Positions 1 to 6,692 of a DNA stretch of 64,000 bases are shown one piece after another. This DNA is from Rhodopseudomonas palustris (GTDB lineage: Bacteria > Pseudomonadota > Alphaproteobacteria > Rhizobiales > Xanthobacteraceae), in contig NZ_CP058907.1 in NCBI RefSeq assembly GCF_013415845.1, positions 1,612,001 through 1,676,000 on the forward strand, given 5' to 3'. Under the pieces are notes generated by a model, which was not told the origin of the DNA, made no database searches, and worked only from the letters and a program-made list of their open reading frames with translations. Numbering within the stretch: position 1 is the stretch's first letter; each line of letters begins with the position of its first letter. Both the position numbers and the translations under genes were made by a program.

Positions 1-227
1 TGGCGCAGCTCACCGAACTGATCGGCCGGGTTCCGTTGCGCGACCTCGTCCGCGAGACCACCGACGTGATCGAAAAATTGTCGATCGAGGCGGCGCTGGA
101 ATTGACCGGCGACAATCGCGCTTCGGCTGCGGATATGCTCGGACTGAGCCGCCAGAGCCTCTACGTGAAATTGCGCCGGTACGGTCTGGCGGAACATGCG
201 CCGGAAGGAGACGGAGCCGATGAGTAA
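1..227 (+). CDS. ppsR1: PpsR/CrtJ-family photosynthesis repressor, 3' end only (PpsR1)
   Basis: Only the last 74 codons are present; the gene starts before the window. The visible part is the C-terminal FIS-type helix-turn-helix, with the LGLSRQSLYVKLRRYG recognition helix shared almost exactly with the second PpsR in this window (about residues 420-445 there). PpsR/CrtJ proteins bind TGT-N12-ACA sequences and repress bch, crt and puc genes under oxygen. The stop codon overlaps the bchG start (ATG at 220, TAA at 225-227), so the two are translationally coupled, as in the ppsR-bchG order of other purple bacteria. There is no cysteine in the visible part. Family identity is firm; the PpsR1 name follows from the other copy being beside the bacteriophytochrome. 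Confidence 0.9.
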   Translation, partial: AQLTELIGRVPLRDLVRETTDVIEKLSIEAALELTGDNRASAADMLGLSRQSLYVKLRRYGLAEHAPEGDGADE

Positions 228-1113
228 CAGTGTGGCCGTGCGTCCAGCGCCCTCGGCGGTGCTCGAGGTGCTGCACCCGATCACCTGGTTTCCGCCGATG
301 TGGGCGTTCGGCTGCGGCGTGGTGTCGTCCGGCGTGCCGATCTCGTCGCGCTGGGTGGAAGTGATTGCCGGCATCGTGCTGTGCGGCCCGCTGCTGGTCG
401 CCACTAGCCAGGTCGTCAACGACTGGTTCGATCGCGACGTCGACGCCATCAACGAACCGAACCGTCCGATTCCGTCGGGCCGCATTCCGGGTCGCTGGGG
501 CCTGTATCTGTCGTTCCTGTGGACCGCGGCCTCGCTGCTGGTCGCCAGCCAGCTCGGCGCCTGGGTGTTCGGCGCCGCTGTGCTCGGCCTGGTGCTGGCC
601 TGGATGTATTCGATGCCGCCGTTCCGCCTGAAGCAGAACGGCTGGCTCGGCAACGGTGCCTGCGCGATCACCTATGAGGGCTTCGCGTGGTTCACCGGCG
701 CCGCGGTGATGCTCGGCGGCCTGCCGCCGTGGTGGATCGTCACGCTCGCGCTGCTCTACAGCGCCGGCGCTCACGGCATCATGACGCTCAACGACTTCAA
801 GTCGATCGAAGGCGACATCAAGACCGGCGTCGGCTCGCTGCCGGTCAAGCTCGGCGTCGACAACGCCGCGCGGGTGCTCTGTGCCGTGATGGCGATCCCG
901 CAGGTGATCGTGGTGGCGCTGCTGCTGTCGTGGGATCGGCCGATCCAGGCCGGCATCGTCGGCTTCGTGCTCGCCGTCCAGCTCGCCTTGATGGTGCGGT
1001 TTCTGCGCTCGCCGGTCGAGCGCGCCACCTGGTTCTCGGGCCTCGGCGTCGCGCTGTATGTTTCCGGCATGATGGCCAGCGCCGTCGCCGTTTCATCGTT
1101 CGGAGCAGCTTGA
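220..1113 (+). CDS. bchG: Bacteriochlorophyll a synthase (BchG)
   Basis: Polyprenyltransferase of the UbiA superfamily that esterifies bacteriochlorophyllide a with geranylgeranyl diphosphate, the penultimate phase of bacteriochlorophyll a synthesis, in the cytoplasmic membrane. The 297-residue product has the prenyl-diphosphate/Mg-binding DWFDRDVDAINEPNRPIPSG motif at about residues 68-87 and roughly eight hydrophobic helices. The ATG at 220 is preferred over the GTG-type start at 196 because GGAAGGAG lies just upstream and the residues from 220 match the family N-terminus. It overlaps ppsR1 and is followed two bases later by the PucC-like gene, then bchP, so it heads a bchG-carrier-bchP unit. 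Confidence 0.96.
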   Translation: MSNSVAVRPAPSAVLEVLHPITWFPPMWAFGCGVVSSGVPISSRWVEVIAGIVLCGPLLVATSQVVNDWFDRDVDAINEPNRPIPSGRIPGRWGLYLSFLWTAASLLVASQLGAWVFGAAVLGLVLAWMYSMPPFRLKQNGWLGNGACAITYEGFAWFTGAAVMLGGLPPWWIVTLALLYSAGAHGIMTLNDFKSIEGDIKTGVGSLPVKLGVDNAARVLCAVMAIPQVIVVALLLSWDRPIQAGIVGFVLAVQLALMVRFLRSPVERATWFSGLGVALYVSGMMASAVAVSSFGAA

Positions 1114-1115
1114 TC

Positions 1116-2432
1116 ATGATGCGACCGCTGTCGTGGCTCGGCATTATTCGGATGGGGCTGGTGCAGACCGGCCTCGGTGCGATCGTGGTGCTGACCACCT
1201 CGACGCTGAACCGGGTGATGGTGGTGGAGCTGGCGCTGCCGGCGATGCTGCCCGGCGCGCTGGTCGCGATTCACTACGCGCTGCAGGTCTTCCGTCCCGC
1301 CTGGGGCCACGGTTCGGATCGCGGCTCGCGCCGCACGCCGTGGATCATCGGCGGCATGGCGGTGCTGGCGCTCGGCGGCTTCCTGGCTGCGGTCGCCACC
1401 GCCTGGATGACGGTGCAACCGCTGTTCGGGACGGCGCTCGCGATCGTCGCGTTCTGTCTGATCGGCGGCGGCGTCGGCGCGGCCGGCACTTCGCTGCTGG
1501 TGCTGCTGGCCAAGCGCACTGACGAGAAACGCCGCGCGGCGGCGGCCACGATCGTCTGGGTGATGATGATCGCAGGCTTCATCGTCACCACCGCGATCGC
1601 CGGCCAGTTGCTCGACCCGTTCTCGCCGCAGCGCCTGATCGCGGTGTCAGGCGGCGTGTCGCTGATCGCGATGGTGCTGACCTTCGCGGGTGTGTGGGGC
1701 GTCGAAGGCCGCGCCGCGGTCGCGGCGCCCGCGGCTGCGCCGAAGGGCTCGTTCCGCAAGGCCTTCCTCGAGGTCTGGCACGAGCCGCAGGCGCGGCGGT
1801 TCGCGATCTTCGTGTTCGTGTCGATGCTCGCCTATAGCGCGCAGGATCTGATCCTGGAGCCGTTTGCCGGTGCGGTGTTCGGCTTCACGCCGGGCGAGAC
1901 CACCAAGCTGTCGAGCGTGCAGCACGGCGGCACGCTGATCGGCATGGCGATGGTGCCGATCATCGGCGCGCTGTTCCCGAAAACGCGCGGCAATCTGCAG
2001 ATCTGGACGATCGGCGGCTGTATCGCATCGGCGATCGCGCTGCTCGGGCTGTCGTCGGCCGCGATCGTCGGCCCGAGCTGGCCGCTGCGTAGCACCGTGT
2101 TCATGCTCGGCGTCACTAACGGCGCCTACGCGGTCGCGGCGATCGGCTCGATGATGGAATTGGTCGGCGCCGGCGGCGAGCATCGCGAAGGCGTGCGGAT
2201 GGGACTGTGGGGCGCCGCGCAGGCGATCGCGTTCGGCATCGGCGGCTTCATCGGCACGCTGGCGAGCGATCTGGCGCGCCTGGTGCTGGGGGCGCCCGCT
2301 TTGTCCTACGCGGCGGTGTTCGCCGCGGAAGCTGGTTTGTTTGTGGTGTCGGCCGCGATGGCTGTGTGGGTGCATCGCGCGCAAAATCGTCGTGACGTTG
2401 ATTTGACCAATGCAGCAGTCGCCGGAGGTTGA
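1116..2432 (+). CDS. PucC/LhaA-family (BCD) membrane carrier between bchG and bchP
   Basis: A 438-residue protein of the major facilitator superfamily, bacteriochlorophyll delivery branch, with about 12 hydrophobic segments. The LNRVMVVELALPAMLPG stretch near the N-terminus is the same signature as in LhaA at 19618 (LNRVMIVELGVTTLLV). Genes at this position in Rhodobacter (orf428/bch2) and PucC/LhaA assist pigment delivery or light-harvesting complex assembly; the exact substrate is not settled. Start codons ATG-ATG at 1116 and 1119 are both possible. It begins two bases after bchG and its stop overlaps the ribosome-binding region of bchP. Confidence 0.9.
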   Translation: MMRPLSWLGIIRMGLVQTGLGAIVVLTTSTLNRVMVVELALPAMLPGALVAIHYALQVFRPAWGHGSDRGSRRTPWIIGGMAVLALGGFLAAVATAWMTVQPLFGTALAIVAFCLIGGGVGAAGTSLLVLLAKRTDEKRRAAAATIVWVMMIAGFIVTTAIAGQLLDPFSPQRLIAVSGGVSLIAMVLTFAGVWGVEGRAAVAAPAAAPKGSFRKAFLEVWHEPQARRFAIFVFVSMLAYSAQDLILEPFAGAVFGFTPGETTKLSSVQHGGTLIGMAMVPIIGALFPKTRGNLQIWTIGGCIASAIALLGLSSAAIVGPSWPLRSTVFMLGVTNGAYAVAAIGSMMELVGAGGEHREGVRMGLWGAAQAIAFGIGGFIGTLASDLARLVLGAPALSYAAVFAAEAGLFVVSAAMAVWVHRAQNRRDVDLTNAAVAGG

Positions 2433-2433
2433 A

Positions 2434-3639
2434 ATGAGTGATAGCTCCGCAATTTATGATGTCGTTGTCGTCGGCGGCGGCCCTGCCGGCGCTACTGCGG
2501 CGTGCGATCTGGCGCGCGCCGGCAAGCGGGTGGTGCTGCTCGACCGTGCCGGCCGCATCAAGCCATGCGGCGGCGCGATCCCGCCGCGCGCGATCCGCGA
2601 TTTCGCGATTCCCGACAGCATGCTGGTCGCCAAGATCAACGCCGCGCGGATGGTGTCGCCGAGCAATGTCGAAGTCGACATGCCGATCGACGGCGGCTTC
2701 GTCGGCATGGTCGACCGCGAGCATTTCGACGAGTGGCTGCGCCAGCGCGCCGCGACCGTCGGCGCCGAACGGCGCACCGGCCTGTTCAAGCGGTTCAGCC
2801 GCGACGAGTCCGGCGTCAACACCGTGCACTATGAAGGGCGCGGCCCCGACGGGTCGATGATCGACCAGACGGTGCGCTGCCGTGCGATCATCGGCGCCGA
2901 TGGTGCGGTGTCCGGCGTGGCGCGGCAGTTCCTGAAGGATGCCGACCGCGTGCCGTTCGTGTTCGCCTATCACGAGATCATCAAGGCGCCGACGGCGGAG
3001 CAGAAGGCCGCCTATGAAAGCCGCCGCTGCGACGTGTACTACCAGGGCCACGTCTCGCCGGATTTCTACGGCTGGGTGTTCCCGCACGGCAATACGGTCA
3101 GCGTCGGCACCGGCTCGATGCACAAGGGCTTCTCGCTGCGCGATTCGGTCGCGGAGCTGCGCAAGCAGACCGGACTCGACGAGGTCGAGACCATCCGCAA
3201 GGAAGGCGCGCCGATCCCGCTGCATCCGCTGCCGCGCTGGGACGACGGCCACAGCGTGCTGCTCGCCGGCGATGCCGCGGGCGTGGTCGCGCCGGCCTCG
3301 GGCGAGGGCATCTACTACGCGCTGCTCGGCGGCCGGCTCGCCGCCGAAGCGGTCGAGGAATTCCTGCAGACCGCCGACGCCAAGGCGCTGAAGCTGGCGC
3401 GCAAGCGCTTCATGCGCGGCAACGGTTCGGTGTTCCGGATCCTCGGCCTGATGCAGTGGTATTGGTACGCCAACGACAAGCGCCGCGAACAATTCGTCAG
3501 CATCTGCCGCGATCGCGACGTGCAGAAGTTGACGTGGGACGCCTACATGAACAAAAAGCTGGTCCGGGCGAAACCGATCGCCCACGTCCGGATCTTCTTC
3601 AAGAACCTGGCCCACATGACGGGGCTGGCTTCGGTCTGA
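2434..3639 (+). CDS. bchP: Geranylgeranyl reductase (BchP)
   Basis: Flavoprotein that reduces the geranylgeranyl tail of bacteriochlorophyll to phytyl in three NADPH-dependent steps. The 401-residue product opens with a Rossmann FAD-binding motif (VVVVGGGPAGATAACDLARAG, residues about 10-30), followed by the family's KPCGGAIPPRAI motif; a second FAD-contact segment (LLAGDAAGVVAPASGEGIYYA) lies near residue 280. ATG 2434 was chosen over ATG 2410 because GGAGG at 2424-2428 is correctly spaced from it. It is the third gene of the bchG unit. Confidence 0.97.
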   Translation: MSDSSAIYDVVVVGGGPAGATAACDLARAGKRVVLLDRAGRIKPCGGAIPPRAIRDFAIPDSMLVAKINAARMVSPSNVEVDMPIDGGFVGMVDREHFDEWLRQRAATVGAERRTGLFKRFSRDESGVNTVHYEGRGPDGSMIDQTVRCRAIIGADGAVSGVARQFLKDADRVPFVFAYHEIIKAPTAEQKAAYESRRCDVYYQGHVSPDFYGWVFPHGNTVSVGTGSMHKGFSLRDSVAELRKQTGLDEVETIRKEGAPIPLHPLPRWDDGHSVLLAGDAAGVVAPASGEGIYYALLGGRLAAEAVEEFLQTADAKALKLARKRFMRGNGSVFRILGLMQWYWYANDKRREQFVSICRDRDVQKLTWDAYMNKKLVRAKPIAHVRIFFKNLAHMTGLASV

Positions 3640-3658
3640 TACCTGCAGGCGGTGGCTT

Positions 3659-4123
3659 GTGAATCCGATCTTTGTTGCGGCCGCCGTCGCAATCTTCGTT
3701 GGTCTGCTCGGCGGCTCGCTGACCGACACCGGGACTTGGTACCAAAGCCTGGTGAAACCGTGGTGGCAGCCGCCGGACTGGGCGTTCGGTCCGGCCTGGA
3801 CGGTGATCTTCGCGCTCGCCGCGATGTCGGCGGTGTACGCCTGGCGCGGCGCCCGCACCCGCGCGCAGCGCGACTGGGTGATCGGCCTGTTCGCCGCCAA
3901 CGGCTTCTTCAACGTGCTGTGGAGCATGCTGTTCTTCACGGTGCGGCGGCCGGACTGGGCGCTGCTCGAAGTGCCGCTGCTGTGGCTGTCGGTGCTGGCC
4001 GGCGTCGTGGTGTTCTGGCGCAGCGCCCGCACCGCGAGCTACTACCTGCTGCCGTATCTGGTCTGGGTGACGTTCGCCGCCTACCTCAACTGGACCGTGG
4101 TCGCGCTGAACACGCCGTTCTGA
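3659..4123 (+). CDS. tspO: TspO/MBR-family tryptophan-rich sensory protein
   Basis: A 154-residue, tryptophan-rich protein with five predicted membrane helices. It carries the family hallmarks: WYQSLVKPWWQPPDWAFGPAWT near residues 25-45 and the late YLNWTVVALN motif. TspO proteins bind porphyrins. In Rhodobacter sphaeroides TspO negatively affects photosynthesis gene expression in response to oxygen, through a pathway touching PpsR. It starts with GTG 20 bases after bchP on the same strand, so it is probably cotranscribed with pigment genes. Its place between bchP and cytochrome c2 fits a tetrapyrrole-sensing role, which is inferred. Confidence 0.92.
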   Translation: MNPIFVAAAVAIFVGLLGGSLTDTGTWYQSLVKPWWQPPDWAFGPAWTVIFALAAMSAVYAWRGARTRAQRDWVIGLFAANGFFNVLWSMLFFTVRRPDWALLEVPLLWLSVLAGVVVFWRSARTASYYLLPYLVWVTFAAYLNWTVVALNTPF

Positions 4124-4159
4124 ACGCGCGGCGATGCTGCGGTCGCATCGAGAACTGCC

Positions 4160-4432
4160 ATGCAGATGATGTCCGAACTGTTCGCCAGCGGCACCGTGGT
4201 CGACGCGGTGCTGATCTTCCTGCTCGTCGAGGCGATCGGGGTGATCGGCTACTGGCTGTGGCGCAAGCGCGGCATTGCGCCGGCCGATTTCCTGCCGGGC
4301 ATGATCTCCGGCGCGCTGATGCTGCTGGCGCTGCGCGCCGTGCTCGCCGGCGCGGGCTGGATGGTGCCGACGCTGTGCCTGCTGGCTGCAGGCGGTGCGC
4401 ATCTGGTCGACGTGCTGCGCCGCTGGCGCTGA
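4160..4432 (+). CDS. Small membrane protein of unknown function downstream of tspO
   Basis: A 90-residue product with three hydrophobic segments (about residues 14-34, 46-65 and 68-82) separated by short charged turns, including WLWRKRG after the first. No recognised family motif. It lies 36 bases after tspO on the same strand, before a strong bidirectional hairpin, so it is probably the last gene of the bchG-bchP-tspO unit. Frame usage (GC-rich third positions) supports real coding, but function is unknown. Confidence 0.7.
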   Translation: MQMMSELFASGTVVDAVLIFLLVEAIGVIGYWLWRKRGIAPADFLPGMISGALMLLALRAVLAGAGWMVPTLCLLAAGGAHLVDVLRRWR

Positions 4433-4492
4433 AGACCGGGCAGGGCGCGGCCACGAGCGTTCCCGGCGCGGGCAGAGAGCTTCCCAAACACG

Positions 4493-4530
4493 AAGGGCTT
4501 CGGTTCTGGCGAACCGAAGCCCTTGTGATT
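4493..4530. terminator. Bidirectional terminator between the tspO unit and cycA
   Basis: A perfect 14-bp inverted repeat (AAGGGCTTCGGTTC at 4493-4506 and its complement at 4511-4524) with a 4-base loop, followed on the plus strand by a T-containing tail. It lies between convergent genes, so it can end both transcripts. Confidence 0.85.
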
Positions 4531-4556
4531 TTCAAGCGTCAGTAAATCGGAGCGAC

Positions 4557-4976
4557 TTACTTGAGGGTGGCCAGATAGGCGACCACGTCCTTACGCTGCT
4601 GCTCGTTGGCGAGCTTGAAGGTCATCTTGGTGACGCCGACCGCCTGATCAGCCTTACCCTTATCGGTCAGGAACTTCTTCAGGAACGCGTTCGGATCGTT
4701 CAGGTAGTTGATGATGTTGTCGGCGGTCCAGACCAGACCCGCTTCACCCGAATTGTGGTTCAGCGGCGAATAGGTGAAGCCAGCCGCGGTACCGGCCTTA
4801 CGACCGACGACGCCGCCCAGAGCCGGACCGACCATGTTCTTGTCGGCGCGGTGGCAGGTCATGCACTGTTTGAACACCGCCTCACCCGCCTTGGCGTCCT
4901 GGGCCGAGGCAGTGCCGATCGACAGAGATCCGGCGGTAGCGGCGATGCTGAGAATTGTGAGAAGTTTTTTGACCAC
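4557..4976 (-). CDS. cycA: Cytochrome c2, photosynthetic electron carrier
   Basis: Soluble periplasmic class I cytochrome c that returns electrons from the bc1 complex to the photosynthetic reaction centre and also serves respiration. The 139-residue precursor has a Sec signal peptide (KKLLTILSIAATAG, ending ASA at residue 25). The heme site CMTCH is at 38-42 and the sixth-ligand methionine is Met118 in VTKMTF. The start is a GTG at 4976 behind AAGGAGAG; an ATG further upstream would add an implausible charged leader. The mature length of about 114 residues matches R. palustris cytochrome c2. It is divergent from ppsR2, with an exact PpsR box in between. Confidence 0.95.
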   Translation of the reverse strand: MVKKLLTILSIAATAGSLSIGTASAQDAKAGEAVFKQCMTCHRADKNMVGPALGGVVGRKAGTAAGFTYSPLNHNSGEAGLVWTADNIINYLNDPNAFLKKFLTDKGKADQAVGVTKMTFKLANEQQRKDVVAYLATLK

Positions 4977-5297
4977 GTCTCTCTCCTTAAGAACCCGTCT
5001 TGGCGTCAAGCGACCCCGGGCCTCGTAGGCCACGACAAACAGTCGCATCCAAACCCGTTCTGATCGGTTCTGTAAAGTCGTTCTAACACGGTTGGACACC
5101 GATCGTTCGATGCGATTGTGCTAGATGACGTTGATCTGTCGAAATTATATTACCGGTTAGACAATTCGGCTAATTTTCCGTTCCCAGGCTGCAACCGACC
5201 CTTGTCAAGGGTGCGTAACCTGAATAAGTCCTTGGGAGCACGGCGGTGTTCTGGACAATGCGTCGTATTGACGCCCCGTCGTGTGCGAGCGGAGCTC
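4977..5297. promoter_or_regulatory. Divergent promoter region cycA / ppsR2 (321 bp, no gene)
   Basis: No coding potential is supported here. An upstream in-frame extension of ppsR2 to 5118 lacks a ribosome-binding site and is unlike PpsR N-termini. The region holds one exact TGT-N12-ACA box (5071-5088) and an AT-rich stretch around 5143-5160 with TATATT that could be a -10 element for ppsR2. The ppsR2 ribosome-binding site is GGAG at 5291-5294. Confidence 0.6.
5071..5088. promoter_or_regulatory. PpsR/CrtJ box (exact TGT-N12-ACA) upstream of cycA
   Basis: The sequence TGTAAAGTCGTTCTAACA fits the PpsR/CrtJ consensus TGT-N12-ACA exactly. It is centred about 100 bp upstream of the cycA start and about 220 bp upstream of ppsR2, so it could control cytochrome c2, autoregulate ppsR2-bphP1, or both. 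The TTTACA on the minus strand inside the box could serve as a -35 for cycA. Binding is inferred from the motif. Confidence 0.65.
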
Positions 5298-6692
5298 ATG
5301 GCGTCAAAGTCCGTTCATGCCGACATCACCCTTCTGCTCGATATGGAGGGTGTGATTCGCGAAGCCACCCTGTCTCCGACGATGGCGGCCGAGAGCGTGG
5401 ACGGTTGGCTGGGGCGTCGCTGGAGCGACATCGCGGGCGCCGAAGGCGGCGACAAGGTTCGCCGCATGGTCGAAGACGCTCGCCGCAGCGGCATCTCGGC
5501 TTTCCGCCAGATCAATCAGCCTTTCCCGAGCGGCGTCGAAATCCCGATCGAATTCACCACGATGCTGCTGGGCGATCGCACCGGCATGATCGCGGTCGGC
5601 AAGAACATGCAGGCGGTCACCGAGCTGCATTCCCGGCTGATCGCTGCGCAGCAGGCGATGGAGCGCGACTATTGGCGGTTGCGTGAATTGGAGACTCGCT
5701 ACCGCCTGGTGTTCGACGCCGCCGCCGATGCGGTGATGATCGTCTCCGCCGGCGACATGCGCATCGTCGAAGCCAACCGGGCGGCGGTGAATGCGATCAG
5801 CCGCGTCGAGCGCGGCAATGACGACCTTGCGGGGCGCGATTTCCTCGCCGAAGTGGCGGCTGCCGATCGCGATGCGGTGCGCGACATGCTGGCCCAGGTG
5901 CGCCAGCGCGGCACCGCACTCAGCGTCCTCGTTCATCTCGGCCGTTACGACCGCGCCTGGATGCTGCGCGGTTCGCTGATGTCGTCCGAGCGTCGCCAGG
6001 TTTTCCTGCTGCATTTCACCCCGGTGACCACGACTCCCGCGATCGACGACGTCGACGATGATGCCGTGCTGCGCGGGCTGATCGATCGCATTCCGGACGG
6101 GTTCGTCGCACTGGATTCTGAAGGCGTCGTTCGTCACGCCAACCAGGCGTTTCTCGATCTGGTGCAGATCGGCTCCAAGCCTGCGGCGGTCGGACGATCG
6201 CTGGGCGGCTGGATGGGCCGTCCGGGCGCCGATCTGTCCAGCTTGCTGACGCTGCTGCGGCGCTACAAGACGGTGCGGCTGTTCCAGACGACGATCCGCG
6301 GCGAGCTCGGCACCGAGACTGAAGTCGAGGTCTCGGCCGTCGACGGCGAGGACGACCAATACATCGGCGTTCTGATGCGCAATGTCGCGCGACGCCTCGA
6401 CGCTGCGGACGACCACGATGCCTTGCGTCAGGCGCTCGGCCCGATCAGCAAGCAGCTCGGGCGATCCTCGCTGCGCAAGCTGGTGAAGAACGCCGTGAGC
6501 ATTGTCGAGCAGCACTACGTGAAGGAAGCGCTGTTGCGATCCAAGGGCAATCGCACGGCAACTGCCGAACTGCTCGGATTGAGCCGGCAGAGCCTTTATG
6601 CAAAACTCAACCGCTACGGCTTCGACGACAAAGGTGTCGTTGCTTCTGCTGCCGACGGTGCAGAGGGCGCCTCAGACGACGCAGAGGATTGA
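5298..6692 (+). CDS. ppsR2: PpsR2, PAS/FIS-type photosynthesis gene repressor
   Basis: A 464-residue transcription factor: an N-terminal PAS-like region (about residues 1-125), a helical linker (IAAQQAMERDYWRLRELE), two more PAS domains (about 135-250 and 260-380), and a C-terminal FIS-type helix-turn-helix (LGLSRQSLYAKLNRYG, about 430-445). It represses photosystem genes and, in R. palustris, is antagonised by light-activated BphP1. The product contains no cysteine, unlike Rhodobacter PpsR/CrtJ with its thiol redox switch. The recognition helix keeps its arginine in LSRQ. The start at 5298 (GGAG upstream) is preferred over the 5118 extension. The stop TGA directly abuts the bphP1 GTG. Confidence 0.95.
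   Translation: MASKSVHADITLLLDMEGVIREATLSPTMAAESVDGWLGRRWSDIAGAEGGDKVRRMVEDARRSGISAFRQINQPFPSGVEIPIEFTTMLLGDRTGMIAVGKNMQAVTELHSRLIAAQQAMERDYWRLRELETRYRLVFDAAADAVMIVSAGDMRIVEANRAAVNAISRVERGNDDLAGRDFLAEVAAADRDAVRDMLAQVRQRGTALSVLVHLGRYDRAWMLRGSLMSSERRQVFLLHFTPVTTTPAIDDVDDDAVLRGLIDRIPDGFVALDSEGVVRHANQAFLDLVQIGSKPAAVGRSLGGWMGRPGADLSSLLTLLRRYKTVRLFQTTIRGELGTETEVEVSAVDGEDDQYIGVLMRNVARRLDAADDHDALRQALGPISKQLGRSSLRKLVKNAVSIVEQHYVKEALLRSKGNRTATAELLGLSRQSLYAKLNRYGFDDKGVVASAADGAEGASDDAED

Noticed and set aside
5144..5164. TGTC...GACA dyad near 5147-5173 as a second PpsR box
   Set aside because: The spacing between TGT and ACA is 21 bases, not 12, so it does not fit the consensus.
5118..5297. 60-residue N-terminal extension of PpsR2
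   Set aside because: It contains the AT-rich promoter stretch, is unlike PpsR N-termini, and lacks a ribosome-binding site, whereas ATG 5298 has one.
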